The notes beneath the pieces were generated by a model, which saw nothing but the letters and a program-made list of their open reading frames with translations, had not been told where the DNA came from and searched no databases. Shown here piece by piece: positions 8,606 through 17,653 of a stretch of 64,000 nucleotides of DNA. The position numbers were made by a program, and so were the translations under genes. This stretch comes from Streptomyces mobaraensis (GTDB lineage Bacteria > Actinomycetota > Actinomycetes > Streptomycetales > Streptomycetaceae). Positions within the stretch are counted from its first letter, which is position 1. Each line of letters begins with the position of its first letter. The stretch spans positions 2,852,001 to 2,916,000 of the forward strand of contig NZ_CP083590.1 of NCBI RefSeq assembly GCF_020099395.1, read 5' to 3'.

Positions 8606-9017
8606 CGCGTCGTATCGCTCGCGGGCGGCCGTACGGGCCCGGACGCCACGGACCCGGACGCCACGGGCCCGGGCAGCCGTACGGGCCCGGGCGGTCCGTC
8701 CGGACGCGGCCGTACGGCCCCGGGCGCACCCGGCGGCGGGACGGCGAAAGCGCGCCGGAGGCCGAAGCGGCGAACGGACCCGTACCGAGGCCCCGACGGC
8801 CAGTTCCCGCCGGCTCCGGGCAGCCCCGGGCGATCTTCCCGGCGTTTCGGGGAACACCCGTAACAGCCCCCGCCGCCCCGCGGCCGTCCACGACCGTCCC
8901 GCCCGGCACGCCCCGCCCCGGGGCACAGCACCACCCAGCACCCCGCACCGCACCGCCCTGAAACAGCACCGCGCAGCGGCCCGCACACGCAACTCAGACA
9001 ACCCCCGGAGGAACATC
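8606..9017. other. GC-rich intergenic region with degenerate repeats
   Basis: A 412-bp stretch without a credible gene. It contains repeated CGTACGGGCCCGG and GGACGCCACGG words between 8630 and 8720. Open frames through it are compositionally biased and lack start signals. The promoter of the next gene should lie near its right end. Confidence 0.5.
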
Positions 9018-10709
9018 GTGGAGCAGGAGCGAGACGACCTCCTCACCCGAGCCCGGACCTGGCTCGCCGAGGACCCCGACCCCGAGACCCGCGCGGAGCT
9101 CGCCGCGCTCGTCGACGCCGAGAACCTGCCCGAGCTGGCGTCCCGCTTCGCCGGCACCCTCCAGTTCGGCACCGCCGGCCTCCGCGGCGAGCTGGGCGCG
9201 GGCCCGATGCGGATGAACCGCGCCGTGGTCATCCGGGCGGCCGCGGGCCTCGCCGCGTACCTCAAGAAGCAGGGCCACGCCAACGGCACCGTCGTGATCG
9301 GTTACGACGCCCGTCACAAGAGCGCGGACTTCGCGCGCGACACCGCGGCCGTCATGGTCGGCGCGGGCCTGAAGGCGGCGCTGCTGCCGCGTCCGCTGCC
9401 CACCCCGGTGCTGGCCTTCGCCATCCGCCACCTGGGCGCCGTGGCCGGCGTCGAGGTGACCGCGAGCCACAACCCGCCGCGCGACAACGGCTACAAGGTC
9501 TACCTGGGCGACGGTTCGCAGATCGTGCCGCCGGCCGACGCCGGCATCGCCGCCGAGATCGCCGCCGTGGCGAGCCTGGACGACGTTCCGCGCCCCGAGT
9601 CGGGCTGGGAGACGCTGGACGACGCGGTCGTCGAGGCGTACCTGGAGCGCACCGACGCCGTCCTCACCGAGGGCTCGGCCCGCGACGTGCGCGTGGTCTA
9701 CACGCCCATGCACGGCGTCGGCCGGACCGTCCTGACCGCCGCCTTCGCCCGCGCCGGCTTCCCGGCGCCGGTCGTCGTCGCCGAGCAGGCCGAGCCGGAC
9801 CCGGACTTCCCGACGGTCGCGTTCCCCAACCCGGAGGAGCCGGGCGCGATGGACCTGGCGTTCGCCACGGCCCGCGCCGCGGCCGGCCGGGGCGAGGCGC
9901 CGGACATCGTCATCGCCAACGACCCGGACGCCGACCGCTGCGCCGTCGCCGTCCCCGACCCGTCCGCCGACGCGGGCTGGCGGATGCTGCGCGGCGACGA
10001 GGTCGGCGCGCTGCTCGCCGCCCACCTGGGCCGGAAGGACGCGACCGGCACGTTCGCGACGACGATCGTCTCCTCGTCGCTGCTCTCCCGCATCGCCGCG
10101 GCGAGCGCCGGCGTCGACTACACCGAGACCCTCACCGGCTTCAAGTGGCTGGCCCGCGTCGACGGCCTGCGCTACGCCTACGAGGAGGCGCTGGGCTACT
10201 GCGTGGACCCGGCGGGCGTCCGGGACAAGGACGGCATCACCGCCGCCCTGCTGGTCGCCGAGCTGGCCGCCGGGCTCAAGGAGCAGGGCCGGTCCCTGAC
10301 CGACCTCCTCGACGACCTGGCCGTCGAGCACGGCCTGCACGCCACGGACCAGCTGTCGGTCCGCGTCCAGGACCTGTCCCTGATCGCCGCCGCCATGCGC
10401 CGCCTGCGCGAGCAGCCGCCGACGGCCCTGGCCGGTCTCGCGGTCGCGTCGGCGGAGGACCTGGCCGAGGGCTCCGAGGCCCTGCCCCCGACCGACGGCC
10501 TGCGGTACCACCTTTCGGGTGACGCCGAGGGCACCGTCTCGGCCGCCCGGGTGATCGTCCGTCCGAGCGGCACGGAGCCCAAGCTCAAGTGCTACCTGGA
10601 GGTCGTCGTCCCGGTCGGCTCCACGGCGGACCTGACGGATGCGCGGCGCCGCGCGGCGGACGTCCTCGCGTCGGTCAAGAAGGACCTGGCGGAGGCGGCG
10701 GGCATCTGA
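9018..10709 (+). CDS. phospho-sugar mutase (phosphopentomutase/phosphomannomutase family)
   Basis: 563 aa, alpha-D-phosphohexomutase superfamily. The phosphoserine loop VTASHNPPRDNGYKVY is near residues 146-161, the metal-binding loop DPDADRC at 302-308, and the C-terminal phosphate-binding site is VRPSGTEPKLKCYLE. The N-terminus (TAGLRGELGAGPMRMN) is that of the long PMM/PGM type that includes phosphopentomutases. Directly after PNP, it probably converts (deoxy)ribose 1-phosphate into the 5-phosphate used by DeoC; this role is inferred from context. GTG 9018 has GGAGGA 6-11 nt upstream. Confidence 0.9.
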   Translation: MEQERDDLLTRARTWLAEDPDPETRAELAALVDAENLPELASRFAGTLQFGTAGLRGELGAGPMRMNRAVVIRAAAGLAAYLKKQGHANGTVVIGYDARHKSADFARDTAAVMVGAGLKAALLPRPLPTPVLAFAIRHLGAVAGVEVTASHNPPRDNGYKVYLGDGSQIVPPADAGIAAEIAAVASLDDVPRPESGWETLDDAVVEAYLERTDAVLTEGSARDVRVVYTPMHGVGRTVLTAAFARAGFPAPVVVAEQAEPDPDFPTVAFPNPEEPGAMDLAFATARAAAGRGEAPDIVIANDPDADRCAVAVPDPSADAGWRMLRGDEVGALLAAHLGRKDATGTFATTIVSSSLLSRIAAASAGVDYTETLTGFKWLARVDGLRYAYEEALGYCVDPAGVRDKDGITAALLVAELAAGLKEQGRSLTDLLDDLAVEHGLHATDQLSVRVQDLSLIAAAMRRLREQPPTALAGLAVASAEDLAEGSEALPPTDGLRYHLSGDAEGTVSAARVIVRPSGTEPKLKCYLEVVVPVGSTADLTDARRRAADVLASVKKDLAEAAGI

Positions 10710-10730
10710 CGCCGCCGGTCAGCGCCTTGT

Positions 10731-10767
10731 GAGGCCCCGCCCCCGGGAAGACCGGGGGCGGGGCCTC
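10731..10767 (+). terminator. perfect 16-bp hairpin
   Basis: GAGGCCCCGCCCCCGG (10731-10746) pairs with 10752-10767 around a 5-nt loop (GAAGA), 21 bp after the mutase stop. Confidence 0.85.
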
Positions 10768-10867
10768 CGCCGTGGAAATCCGCAGCCTTCCTGCGGCCGC
10801 CGCCGCTAGAGTGAACGTTCGATTCACGGGGCTCGGGGGTGCCCTGCCAACTATTGGGGGGTAAGTG

Positions 10868-11725
10868 ATGCGGCGTTCCACGGTGACGCTCGTCGGCTTG
10901 ATCATGCTCTGCACCGCCTGCGGCGGAGGCGGAAGCGGCGGCGGGGAGAGGAACGAGGGCAAGGGGAAACCGGCCGCGGCCGCGTCGCCGTCCCGGACCG
11001 CCCCCGCCCCGCGCCCGGCGGACGACGGCGCGGCGGTCCGCGCCGCGGCGGCCGCGACGGCGCGCACGACCGCGCGGGTCGACGAGCGGATCGACATGAG
11101 TGACGGCACGACGAGAGCGGGCCTCACCATCCGGGGCGCCCTCGACCTGGCCGGCGGCAAGGGCGACCTGCGGGTGCGGCTGCGGAGCGACGGCAGGCCG
11201 CCCGTCCCGCTCGACGAGGTCTTCGCGGGCCGCACGGTGTACTTCCGGATGCCGCAGGAGCCCACCGGCAAGACGTCCTGGCGGTCCACGCGCCGGGACA
11301 GGGCAGAGGTGCACTACCTCTTCCGCGCGCCCATGAACGACCCGACGCACGTCCTCCGCCAGGTGGCGATGCTGCCGTCCGCCCGGAAGGTGGGCGAGGA
11401 GAAGGTGAACGGCACGCCCACGACGCACTACCGCGCCGAGCCGGACCTCAAGACGCTCACCCACCGCATGGTCACGGCACAGCGCACGAAGCTCGCGTCC
11501 CACTGGGGGGACATGCGGCGCTACCTCCTGCCCCGCGCGGACGTCTGGGTCGACCGCCAAGGCCGCGTCGTCCGGACCCGCTTCGGCATGTCCGCGGGCA
11601 CCGGCGGCGAGGTGTCGACCCTGCTCACCCTCTCGGACCTCGGCAAACCGGTCCACGCCCCCACCGTCCCGCCGGGGGCACCCGCCGTCGACCCGTCCAC
11701 GATCGGCGGCCCGCTGGCGGGCTGA
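10868..11725 (+). CDS. putative lipoprotein (LppX/LprG-like)
   Basis: 285 aa. The signal peptide MRRSTVTLVGLIMLCTAC ends at a lipobox-like CTAC, then a Gly/Ser linker and a Pro/Ala-rich stretch to about residue 60. The body alternates beta strands (GLTIRGALDLAGGKGDLRVRL, TVYFRMP, HYLFRAP, EKVNGTPTTHYRAEPDL, ADVWVDRQGRVVRTRF) as in LppX/LprAFG-type periplasmic lipid-binding lipoproteins. It is probably anchored outside the membrane; ligand unknown. Start is ATG 10868 or the adjacent GTG 10865. An inverted repeat GTGAA-N7-TTCAC (10811-10827) upstream could be an operator. Confidence 0.8.
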   Translation: MRRSTVTLVGLIMLCTACGGGGSGGGERNEGKGKPAAAASPSRTAPAPRPADDGAAVRAAAAATARTTARVDERIDMSDGTTRAGLTIRGALDLAGGKGDLRVRLRSDGRPPVPLDEVFAGRTVYFRMPQEPTGKTSWRSTRRDRAEVHYLFRAPMNDPTHVLRQVAMLPSARKVGEEKVNGTPTTHYRAEPDLKTLTHRMVTAQRTKLASHWGDMRRYLLPRADVWVDRQGRVVRTRFGMSAGTGGEVSTLLTLSDLGKPVHAPTVPPGAPAVDPSTIGGPLAG

Positions 11726-11794
11726 ACCCCGCCCGCGTCCGCGTGCCGGCCTGTGCGCCTTGTTGCTTTCCTACTCGTTTGACACCATGACCGC

Positions 11795-12079
11795 ATGACC
11801 GAGGAGACATACGGCATCGGTGAGGGCCCGGCGACGCGGGTGAGTCTGTCGTTGCCGGAGGGGACGGCGGAGGCGATCCGCGCGCGGGCGGGCAAGGGCG
11901 AGTTCTCCGCGTTCATCACGGCAGCGGTCGAGCGTGAGCTGCGCGGCCGGATCCTGGACGAGTACCTGGCCGACTACGAACAGCGCCTGGGCCCGGTTTC
12001 GGAACAGGCGCGGGAGCGGGCGCGGCATGTCTTCGACGAGGTGTTCGCCGAGGAGGAGCAGTGGCCCGCCGCAAGCTGA
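11795..12079 (+). CDS. probable antitoxin of a VapBC-like pair
   Basis: 94 aa. The N-terminal part RVSLSLPEGTAEAIRARAGKG followed by FSAFITAAVERELRG resembles a ribbon-helix-helix DNA-binding motif; the C-terminal half is an acidic helix (residues about 50-90) that could wrap the toxin. It overlaps the downstream PIN-domain gene by 19 bp, the usual antitoxin-first order. A very short ORF (MTA) precedes it. Confidence 0.78.
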   Translation: MTEETYGIGEGPATRVSLSLPEGTAEAIRARAGKGEFSAFITAAVERELRGRILDEYLADYEQRLGPVSEQARERARHVFDEVFAEEEQWPAAS

Positions 12080-12474
12080 CCCATGAAGGGACCCTCGTCC
12101 TGGACAGCGAGGGCCTGTCCAAGCTGCTGGGCGATGACGAGCACGTGGTCGCCCTGGTCACGGAGGCCCGGCGGCGGGGCATGGAGGTGGTGATCTGCGC
12201 CCTCACCATCATCGAGACCGTCCACGCCCGCACCGACAAGGCCCGGCTGCGATGGCTGCTGTCCGGCCTACGGGTGGTCGCCGTGGGCGACGAGGAGGCG
12301 AAGGCCGCCTCGGCACTGCTGATGGCCGCCGGTCTGCACGGCCACAAGTACGCCATCGACGCGGCCGTGGCCGAGACGGCCCTCCGGCAGCGGCGACCGG
12401 TCGTGATGCTGACCTCGGACGTCGACGACATGACCAAGCTGTGCGGAGACCGGATCCGGCTCGTCGCGATGTGA
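12061..12474 (+). CDS. PIN-domain toxin (VapC-like ribonuclease)
   Basis: 137 aa, GTG 12061. The four acidic residues expected for a PIN active site are visible: D15 (LVLDSEG), E52 (TIIETVHA), D100 (YAIDAAVAE) and D120 (MLTSDVDD). Such enzymes are Mg-dependent endoribonucleases inhibited by the cognate antitoxin. The gene overlaps the upstream antitoxin by 19 bp. This second TA pair is unrelated to the Phd/ParE pair at 2.9-3.5 kb. Confidence 0.87.
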   Translation: MARRKLTHEGTLVLDSEGLSKLLGDDEHVVALVTEARRRGMEVVICALTIIETVHARTDKARLRWLLSGLRVVAVGDEEAKAASALLMAAGLHGHKYAIDAAVAETALRQRRPVVMLTSDVDDMTKLCGDRIRLVAM

Positions 12475-12527
12475 ACCGGCCGGTTGCCGCGCCGGTGGGG
12501 TACGAGGTCCGGCCTTCGGTCGGCGCC

Positions 12528-12923
12528 TCACTCGTCGAGGCAGTCGGCGAGCCGCCGGCAGGTCCGCCCGAGGTCGTCCATGTACACCGCCGCCGCGGCG
12601 CTGCCGCTCCCGGCGACGCGGTCCAGGTCATCCTGAGCCCGGTGGATCAACGCGGTCCACTGGATCCACGCCACCGTCCCCCGCTCGATCCCCTCCACCC
12701 GACTCCGCGCAACGCACAGCATGCGCCGCACATGCCCCCGCAACGCCCCGGTGATCTCCCGCACTTCCACCGCCCGAGGCGGACGGGCGCGCACCTGGAG
12801 GGCGCGGCGGACGGTGGCCCGGACGGAGACGAGGTCGATGGGCTCGATGTCGCCGGTCATCAGCGTCATCACGGGTGGATGCGCGTCGCGGTCATGGCTG
12901 CTCGGCTCCTCGGCTGGGGGCAT
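12528..12923 (-). CDS. DUF6415-like protein
   Basis: 131 aa from ATG 12923 (AGG about 9 nt upstream). An N-terminal polar segment is followed by helices (VRATVRRALQVRAR, REITGALRGHVRRML) and the C-terminal AAVYMDDLGRTCRRLADCL, which recalls the DUF6415 family annotated in Streptomyces as natural-product-associated regulators. Function unknown. It is convergent with the PIN toxin gene, and its start faces the XRE/DUF6879 pair in the same orientation upstream. Confidence 0.6.
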   Translation of the reverse strand: MPPAEEPSSHDRDAHPPVMTLMTGDIEPIDLVSVRATVRRALQVRARPPRAVEVREITGALRGHVRRMLCVARSRVEGIERGTVAWIQWTALIHRAQDDLDRVAGSGSAAAAVYMDDLGRTCRRLADCLDE

Positions 12924-13083
12924 GGTGATCGCCTGCTTCCGTCTGTGGGCGGCGCGCCGTCGGTCCGTGCGCCGTTCATAGTGGCGGCTCGTTCCGTTTT
13001 CCCGCGCCGCCGCTTCCTTCGCGGCAAGCCTGCCGTGACGGGCTGTGCGGCCACAGGGACGCAACGTCCCACTTTCCGGCGCT

Positions 13084-14310
13084 TCACCGCCCCCGCTCGT
13101 CCACCCCGAGGAGCGTGGCCAGCCTGCGCAGCCCCGGTGGCCGGGCCGGGCCGGACAGCAGGTCGACGACGATGGCGACGGCGAGCGTGTGGTGCCGCAT
13201 CCAGCCCGGGGCCGTGCGGTGCAGCTTCTCCAGGGCGCGGACCGCTTCCGCCGCGTCGCCGAGGTCCGCGTGGGCGCGGGCCAGATCGAGGAGCAGCCAA
13301 GTGCGCCAGGACGGCGGGATGTCGGCGCTCAGCCGCATCCGCCGGGCGAGACGGAGTGCTTCCTGCGGGCGGCCGTGCTGCACCGCGAGGCGGACGCGTT
13401 CGATGCGCACGGACGACCGGCTGAACACGCTGACCAGCTTGCCGTTGGGCGCCGGCGGCAGAGCGGCCAGACGGCCAGCCGCCTGCTCGGCGGTGCGCAT
13501 CATCTCGTCGGCCGTGTCGTAGTCGCCGGAGCGGGCGGAGCTGGTGGCGGCGGACATCAGCAGACCGCCCCAGACGCGTACGCCCTCCGTGCCGCGCGCC
13601 CGGTCGCGCTCGACGCCGTCGGCGGCGTGCACGGCCAGGCCCAGCGCGTCGTCCAGCCGGTTCTGACGCTGGTAAGCCCAGGCCACGGAGTTGCAGACCA
13701 TCGCGGGAAGCAGCGGATCCCCCGACGCCTCGGCGGCCGTGACCGCCCGTTCCAGTGCGGACAGCGCGAGGTCCGTCTTGCCGAAACGGATCGACAGATG
13801 CCCGCCGAGCTGCAACGCCTTCGCCAGGCCGGCTTGCCCGACGGCACGTTGGGCGTCGTCGCCCACCGCGGCGGCCAGGCGGTTGTCCGCGATGATCCCC
13901 GGCAGCGCCGCCATCAGCGGTTCGAATGCGGCGGCGTGGTACAGCGTCCACGCCTCTTCGAGCGTGGCGCGGAGCAACGGAAACGTAAGGGCCTCCGGCC
14001 CGTCCGGCTCGGGCGGCGGCGCGAAGAGAGGAGGCGCGATCGCCCGCCGCAGCGCCACGAGCCGGGGCGGCTCGGCCTGCCCGGTGGAGGGAACCCCCGG
14101 CGGGTCCCCCAGCAAGGCGGTGAGCTCCACGCCGAGTCCCCTCGCCAAGGCATGCAGCGTGGGGAGCCGGGCCGAGTGCTTGCGCCGCTGCTCCAGCTTG
14201 CGCAGGACGTCGACCGACACCCCCGCCCGTCCCGCCAGCCCCTCCTGCGTCAGCCCGGCCGTGCGCCGCAGCTTCCCCAGACGATCACCCAGGTGCTCGT
14301 TCGCGACCAT
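13084..14310 (-). CDS. XRE-family regulator with TPR-like C-terminal region
   Basis: 408 aa. The N-terminal helix-turn-helix (LGKLRRTAGLTQEGLAGRAG and SVDVLRKLEQ, about residues 10-45) is followed by helical repeats (about 110-400) with LAKALQLGGHLSIRFGKTDL, NSVAWAYQRQNRLDDALGLA and LARAHADLGDAAEAVRALEK, typical of TPR-like sensor arms in Streptomyces XRE regulators. It lies directly downstream of a DUF6879 gene (33-bp gap), a common pairing in this genus. Ligand or peptide partner unknown. Confidence 0.85.
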   Translation of the reverse strand: MVANEHLGDRLGKLRRTAGLTQEGLAGRAGVSVDVLRKLEQRRKHSARLPTLHALARGLGVELTALLGDPPGVPSTGQAEPPRLVALRRAIAPPLFAPPPEPDGPEALTFPLLRATLEEAWTLYHAAAFEPLMAALPGIIADNRLAAAVGDDAQRAVGQAGLAKALQLGGHLSIRFGKTDLALSALERAVTAAEASGDPLLPAMVCNSVAWAYQRQNRLDDALGLAVHAADGVERDRARGTEGVRVWGGLLMSAATSSARSGDYDTADEMMRTAEQAAGRLAALPPAPNGKLVSVFSRSSVRIERVRLAVQHGRPQEALRLARRMRLSADIPPSWRTWLLLDLARAHADLGDAAEAVRALEKLHRTAPGWMRHHTLAVAIVVDLLSGPARPPGLRRLATLLGVDERGR

Positions 14311-14343
14311 GCTCCGACGCTACGCCCTCGCGGAGCGCTGTGC

Positions 14344-14877
14344 TCACGGCATCGCGGCCCTGAACTCGCCGTACCTCACCGCGTAGTGCCATGCCGCGTC
14401 ACGGACCTGGCAGGCACGCAGCACTTCCACGGGATCCGTGATCAGCTCCATGCCCACCGTGCGTTCGCCGTCGAATGGGAACCGGGCGAGTGTCCGCGAG
14501 TCGAACAGCCAGAAGTCGGAGAGATTCAGGCCGTGCCGGTCGGCGTCGTCGCGCCACAAGTAGCGGATGTCCTCACCCGCCGCGACGTTGGTCCGGGCGC
14601 AGGCCAGAAGGTAACGCTGGTTCACCGTGGGCGGTTTATCGACCAGACGAACGCGCTCGAAGCGCTTTCCCGATCCGGTCATACGGCGGACGTTGTCGAA
14701 CCACGGGTGGCCCACTTCCCCTGCCGTGTCACCGGTGCGGAGGAACTCCGCGTAGGACGGCACGACCTGATCGGAGACGTAGCCAGTGCGCGTTTCCAGG
14801 CGCCAAGCCGTGTGCTCGAAGCCGTCGTTGATGAACTCACTGATCCGCTGCTGCGGGACGAACTCCGGCACGGTCAT
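14344..14877 (-). CDS. DUF6879 family protein
   Basis: 177 aa. Begins MTVPEFVPQQRISEFINDGF, with the family-like segments AWRLETRTGYVSD, VGHPWFDNVRRMTGSGKRFERVR, GEDIRYLWRD and FWLFDSRTLARFPFDGE. No catalytic motif is evident. These proteins usually sit beside XRE regulators, as here (33 bp upstream of one), suggesting a functional unit. Start ATG 14877; GAAGGCG lies just upstream. Confidence 0.8.
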   Translation of the reverse strand: MTVPEFVPQQRISEFINDGFEHTAWRLETRTGYVSDQVVPSYAEFLRTGDTAGEVGHPWFDNVRRMTGSGKRFERVRLVDKPPTVNQRYLLACARTNVAAGEDIRYLWRDDADRHGLNLSDFWLFDSRTLARFPFDGERTVGMELITDPVEVLRACQVRDAAWHYAVRYGEFRAAMP

Positions 14878-15165
14878 TCATCGCCTTCCATGGGCTTGGG
14901 GTGCGGCTCGCTGACGCCCCGCCGCATCCGGAGAACCGGGATCCGGCGGACCGCCTCCCGGCGCGCCCGGACCCTTGGAGGAAAAGGAAGTTGGGAAAGC
15001 CATACCCAACCAAACCCTCCCCGTCACACCATCGGGTGACGCGGTGGATCGTGCGACGAGCGGCGCGGTACGGTCGCGGCGAACCACCCCACAAACACAG
15101 ACGGCCCCCGCCGGGACGGGCATCCCGGGCGAGGGCCTGATCACCGAGGAAGCGATACCTTCCCC
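14878..15165. other. divergent intergenic region
   Basis: 288 bp between DUF6879 and the HTH protein. Around 15100-15137 a G/C-rich imperfect hairpin (GGCCCCCGCCGGGACGGGC...GGGCGAGGGCC) could act as an attenuator before the HTH gene. No gene seen. Confidence 0.4.
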
Positions 15166-16368
15166 ATGACTGAGGCGCAGTCTAGCGCGCGGGCTTCCGC
15201 GCGCGCCGGGCGTTCGCACGGTGGAGTGATCCACCTGCGGCACCGGCACACGAGTCACTTCACCGTCGTCGGCAACCACCTCCCGCAGCACCGCGAGTTG
15301 TCGCTGGTCGCGATCGGGATCGGGGTGTACGTGCAGTCCCTCCCCGACGGCGTTCACGTGGGCATCAAGGACCTCGCCCGCCGCTTCCGCGAGGGCGAAG
15401 TGGTCATCGGGCGCGGCCTGCGCGAACTGGAGGCCGTCGGGTATCTGGAGCGGCGGCGCGTCCGGACGGAGGGCGGGCAGGTCGTCACCGTCACGCGGTG
15501 GAACGAGCATCCACGGGCGGCGGCGCGGGAGTTGCGGCGGCCTGGCCCGGGGCGCGCGGTGGGGTCGATGGGGACGGCGGGTGTGATCGGGCGACGGCCG
15601 CCCGCCCCGTTCCCGTCCGCGCCGGACGTGGAACGGCCGGATGCCGGGGGCGTGTCGCCAGGCACCCGAAGGCCGGTGTCCAGTGGACGGGGTGGACAGG
15701 GTGGACGAGGCCGGAGCGGCGAGGCGGGCGTCGGCGGCGCGTGGGTGCGGGCGCTGCCTGACGGACGGCCCGGTGAAACCGTCCCGGCTCCCGGCGGCGC
15801 TCCCGGCCACGCGCCCGCCGATCGCGCCGAGCGGGAGGCCGGCGGACCGGACGGCGGTGAGTCCTCCGCCGACCGGCCGGGCAGGCGGCCGGACACGTGC
15901 CCCCGGACCGCGCCCACTCCGCTGCCGACCGCCGACGCACCCGCCGACCAGCCCGCCGCCGACGTCCTCGCCGTCCTCCGCCGGTACGACCCCCGCCTGC
16001 TGCTCTCCGCCGACGACGTCCGTGAACTCACGCCCGCCGTGCGGGCCTGGCTGGACCGGGGCGTCGGGCCCGTCCACGTCGTCCGGGCGCTGACCGCCGA
16101 CCTGCCCGTCGGCCGGATCGCCCGGCCCGTACGGCTGCTGCGGCACCGGCTCGTCCGGGGGCTGCCGCCCGCGCTGCCCGACGGGCCGCTCCGGCCCTCG
16201 CCGCCGGAGCGGGCCGCGCCGAAGCCGCTCCCCCTCCGGACCTGCGACGGCTGCGAGCGCGCTATCCGCGCCGCCCACCCCGGTGCGCTCTGCCGCGACT
16301 GCCGGGAAGAGGCCGTCACCCTCCCGGCGGTGGAACGACCGGATCAGCGCGGTCAGATCACCGCGTAA
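15166..16368 (+). CDS. helix-turn-helix protein with C-terminal zinc-ribbon-like motif
   Basis: 400 aa. Residues about 20-115 form a replication-initiator or GntR-like winged helix seen in many Streptomyces accessory proteins: VIHLRHRHTSHFTVVGNHLP, IKDLARRFREGEVVIGRGLRELEAVGYLERRRV. The middle (about 120-255) is Gly/Pro/Arg-rich and disordered. A helical region (about 260-335) precedes CDGC...CRDC (near 365-385), four cysteines able to bind zinc. The gene overlaps the convergent PH-domain gene by 16 bp. Target unknown. Confidence 0.78.
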   Translation: MTEAQSSARASARAGRSHGGVIHLRHRHTSHFTVVGNHLPQHRELSLVAIGIGVYVQSLPDGVHVGIKDLARRFREGEVVIGRGLRELEAVGYLERRRVRTEGGQVVTVTRWNEHPRAAARELRRPGPGRAVGSMGTAGVIGRRPPAPFPSAPDVERPDAGGVSPGTRRPVSSGRGGQGGRGRSGEAGVGGAWVRALPDGRPGETVPAPGGAPGHAPADRAEREAGGPDGGESSADRPGRRPDTCPRTAPTPLPTADAPADQPAADVLAVLRRYDPRLLLSADDVRELTPAVRAWLDRGVGPVHVVRALTADLPVGRIARPVRLLRHRLVRGLPPALPDGPLRPSPPERAAPKPLPLRTCDGCERAIRAAHPGALCRDCREEAVTLPAVERPDQRGQITA

Positions 16369-16970
16369 AGCACCGCGCACAACACCAGCCCCACCAACGA
16401 CGGCACGATCAGCTCATACGCCCACCGCACCGACGTCTCCCCCTGCGCGCCCTCCCGTCGCGCGCAGCGCTCGGCGAGTTCGCGCAGGTCCTCGATGGCC
16501 TGGTCGGAGGGGGAGCGGTCCGGGGTGTCGGAAGGGCGGACGGTGACCCGGTCGCTGATGCCCTCCGCCGCCGCGCGCTGCTGGCGGCCGGCGGCCCGCT
16601 TGCGCTGGCGGAGGGAGACGGGGATGGCCCAGAGCTGGTACTTCGCGGTCTCGGTCAGCACCTCGCTGGAGTATCCGGCGCGGACGGCGGCGACACGGGA
16701 CCACGGCAGGGTGATCGTCCGGAAGGGATTGCGGACGAGGAGGCGGTCCTCGGAGGCCCAGACCGCGGGGCGCACGGTGAACGCGATGACCAGCGGCACC
16801 AGGAACAGCAGCCCCGACAGCGCCAGCCAGGGCGTCCTGCCGCTGCCCCGCACGATCGCGTCGCCGCCCAGCCAGGCGGCCAGCGCCAGCAGCAGGACGC
16901 CGCTCGCGATGCCGGCGGCCGAGCGGTAGCGGCGCTCGGCGAACTCCGGCGCATCTGGTGAACTCGTCAT
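16353..16970 (-). CDS. membrane protein with bacterial PH-like domain
   Basis: 205 aa. Two adjacent transmembrane helices (about 19-36 IASGVLLLALAAWLGGDA and 46-64 PWLALSGLLFLVPLVIAFTV) are followed by a PH-like beta segment (WASEDRLLVRNPFRTITLPWSRVAAVRAGYSS, about 70-105), a basic charged stretch, and a C-terminal transmembrane helix (YELIVPSLVGLVLCAVLYAVI). ATG 16970. Such DUF-type proteins are common in actinobacteria and of unknown function. The gene overlaps the HTH gene tail to tail. Confidence 0.8.
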   Translation of the reverse strand: MTSSPDAPEFAERRYRSAAGIASGVLLLALAAWLGGDAIVRGSGRTPWLALSGLLFLVPLVIAFTVRPAVWASEDRLLVRNPFRTITLPWSRVAAVRAGYSSEVLTETAKYQLWAIPVSLRQRKRAAGRQQRAAAEGISDRVTVRPSDTPDRSPSDQAIEDLRELAERCARREGAQGETSVRWAYELIVPSLVGLVLCAVLYAVI

Positions 16971-17083
16971 GGCCCGATTCTGCCGGACCGCGGGCCTCCC
17001 GGACGTTGCAGTACGGCAACGCCGTACCGCCCGTACCAGCGAGAACGCGCATGAACGGGAACGCCGTGTGAAGGGGAAACGAC

Positions 17084-17127
17084 GGCACCGGGGCGGGCCG
17101 CTGGTGACGACGGCCCGCCCCGGTGCC
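17084..17127 (-). terminator. perfect 17-bp hairpin after the secreted protein gene
   Basis: GGCACCGGGGCGGGCCG (17084-17100) pairs with 17111-17127 around a 10-nt loop, 38 bp beyond the stop of the minus-strand gene at 17165. Confidence 0.8.
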
Positions 17128-17164
17128 GGGGTGCTGCTGGGGTGATAGGGGGTGAAGCGGGGTG

Positions 17165-17653
17165 TTACTTGACGTGGTGCACCGCGACGCAGCCCTTGGG
17201 CAGCTTCCGGAACAGAACCGTCTCCGGGTGGCTGCCGGGGCCGCCCTGGGTCTGGAACACGAACTTCGGCTGCGCACTGCCGGCATTGACGATCTTGGCG
17301 ATGATGCCCGCGTTCTTGGGCAGCGACGGGTGCTTGCGGTCCAGGTGTCCGAAGACCTCGGGACGGCCGCGCTCGTCGGTGGTCATGAGGAAGACCTGGG
17401 GGCCGCCGGTGGTGTTGTACAGGTCGGCGGACGCGCCCGCGCCGATGCTCAGGGACTTCTTGTACACGCACTTGCCCGACGGAACGGGCGGAAAGTCCTT
17501 GTGCGCCTTGGCGGCCCGGGCCACCGAGGGCTTCGCCGACGCGGCGGCAGGGGTGTGGGACGCCGCGAAGGCGGAGGAGACCGGGGCGAGCACGACCCCC
17601 GCGACGGCGGCGGAGGCGAGGGTGATGCGCAGGGTGTTACGGCGTCGGGACAT
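17165..17653 (-). CDS. secreted protein of unknown function
   Basis: 162 aa. Signal peptide MSRRRNTLRITLASAAVAG through SSAFA-A with cleavage near residue 31. The mature part has two cysteines (KCVYKKSL and KGCVAVHHVK), perhaps a disulfide, and a beta-rich region with NTTGGPQVFLMTTDERGRPEVFGHL. GGAG lies 7-10 nt upstream of ATG 17653. I do not recognise the family. It is divergent from deoC, with a tandem-repeat array between. Confidence 0.75.
   Translation of the reverse strand: MSRRRNTLRITLASAAVAGVVLAPVSSAFAASHTPAAASAKPSVARAAKAHKDFPPVPSGKCVYKKSLSIGAGASADLYNTTGGPQVFLMTTDERGRPEVFGHLDRKHPSLPKNAGIIAKIVNAGSAQPKFVFQTQGGPGSHPETVLFRKLPKGCVAVHHVK

Noticed and set aside
8540..8863. 107-aa ORF downstream of PNP
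   Set aside because: Composed of repeated Gly/Pro/Arg words, starts in a terminator hairpin and has no ribosome binding site.
12252..13424. 390-aa plus-strand ORF across DUF6415 and XRE genes
   Set aside because: It is antisense to two well-supported genes and of low-complexity composition.
14878..15165. Small ORFs between DUF6879 and the HTH gene
   Set aside because: All overlap a hairpin-prone region, lack ribosome binding sites and have no recognisable domain.
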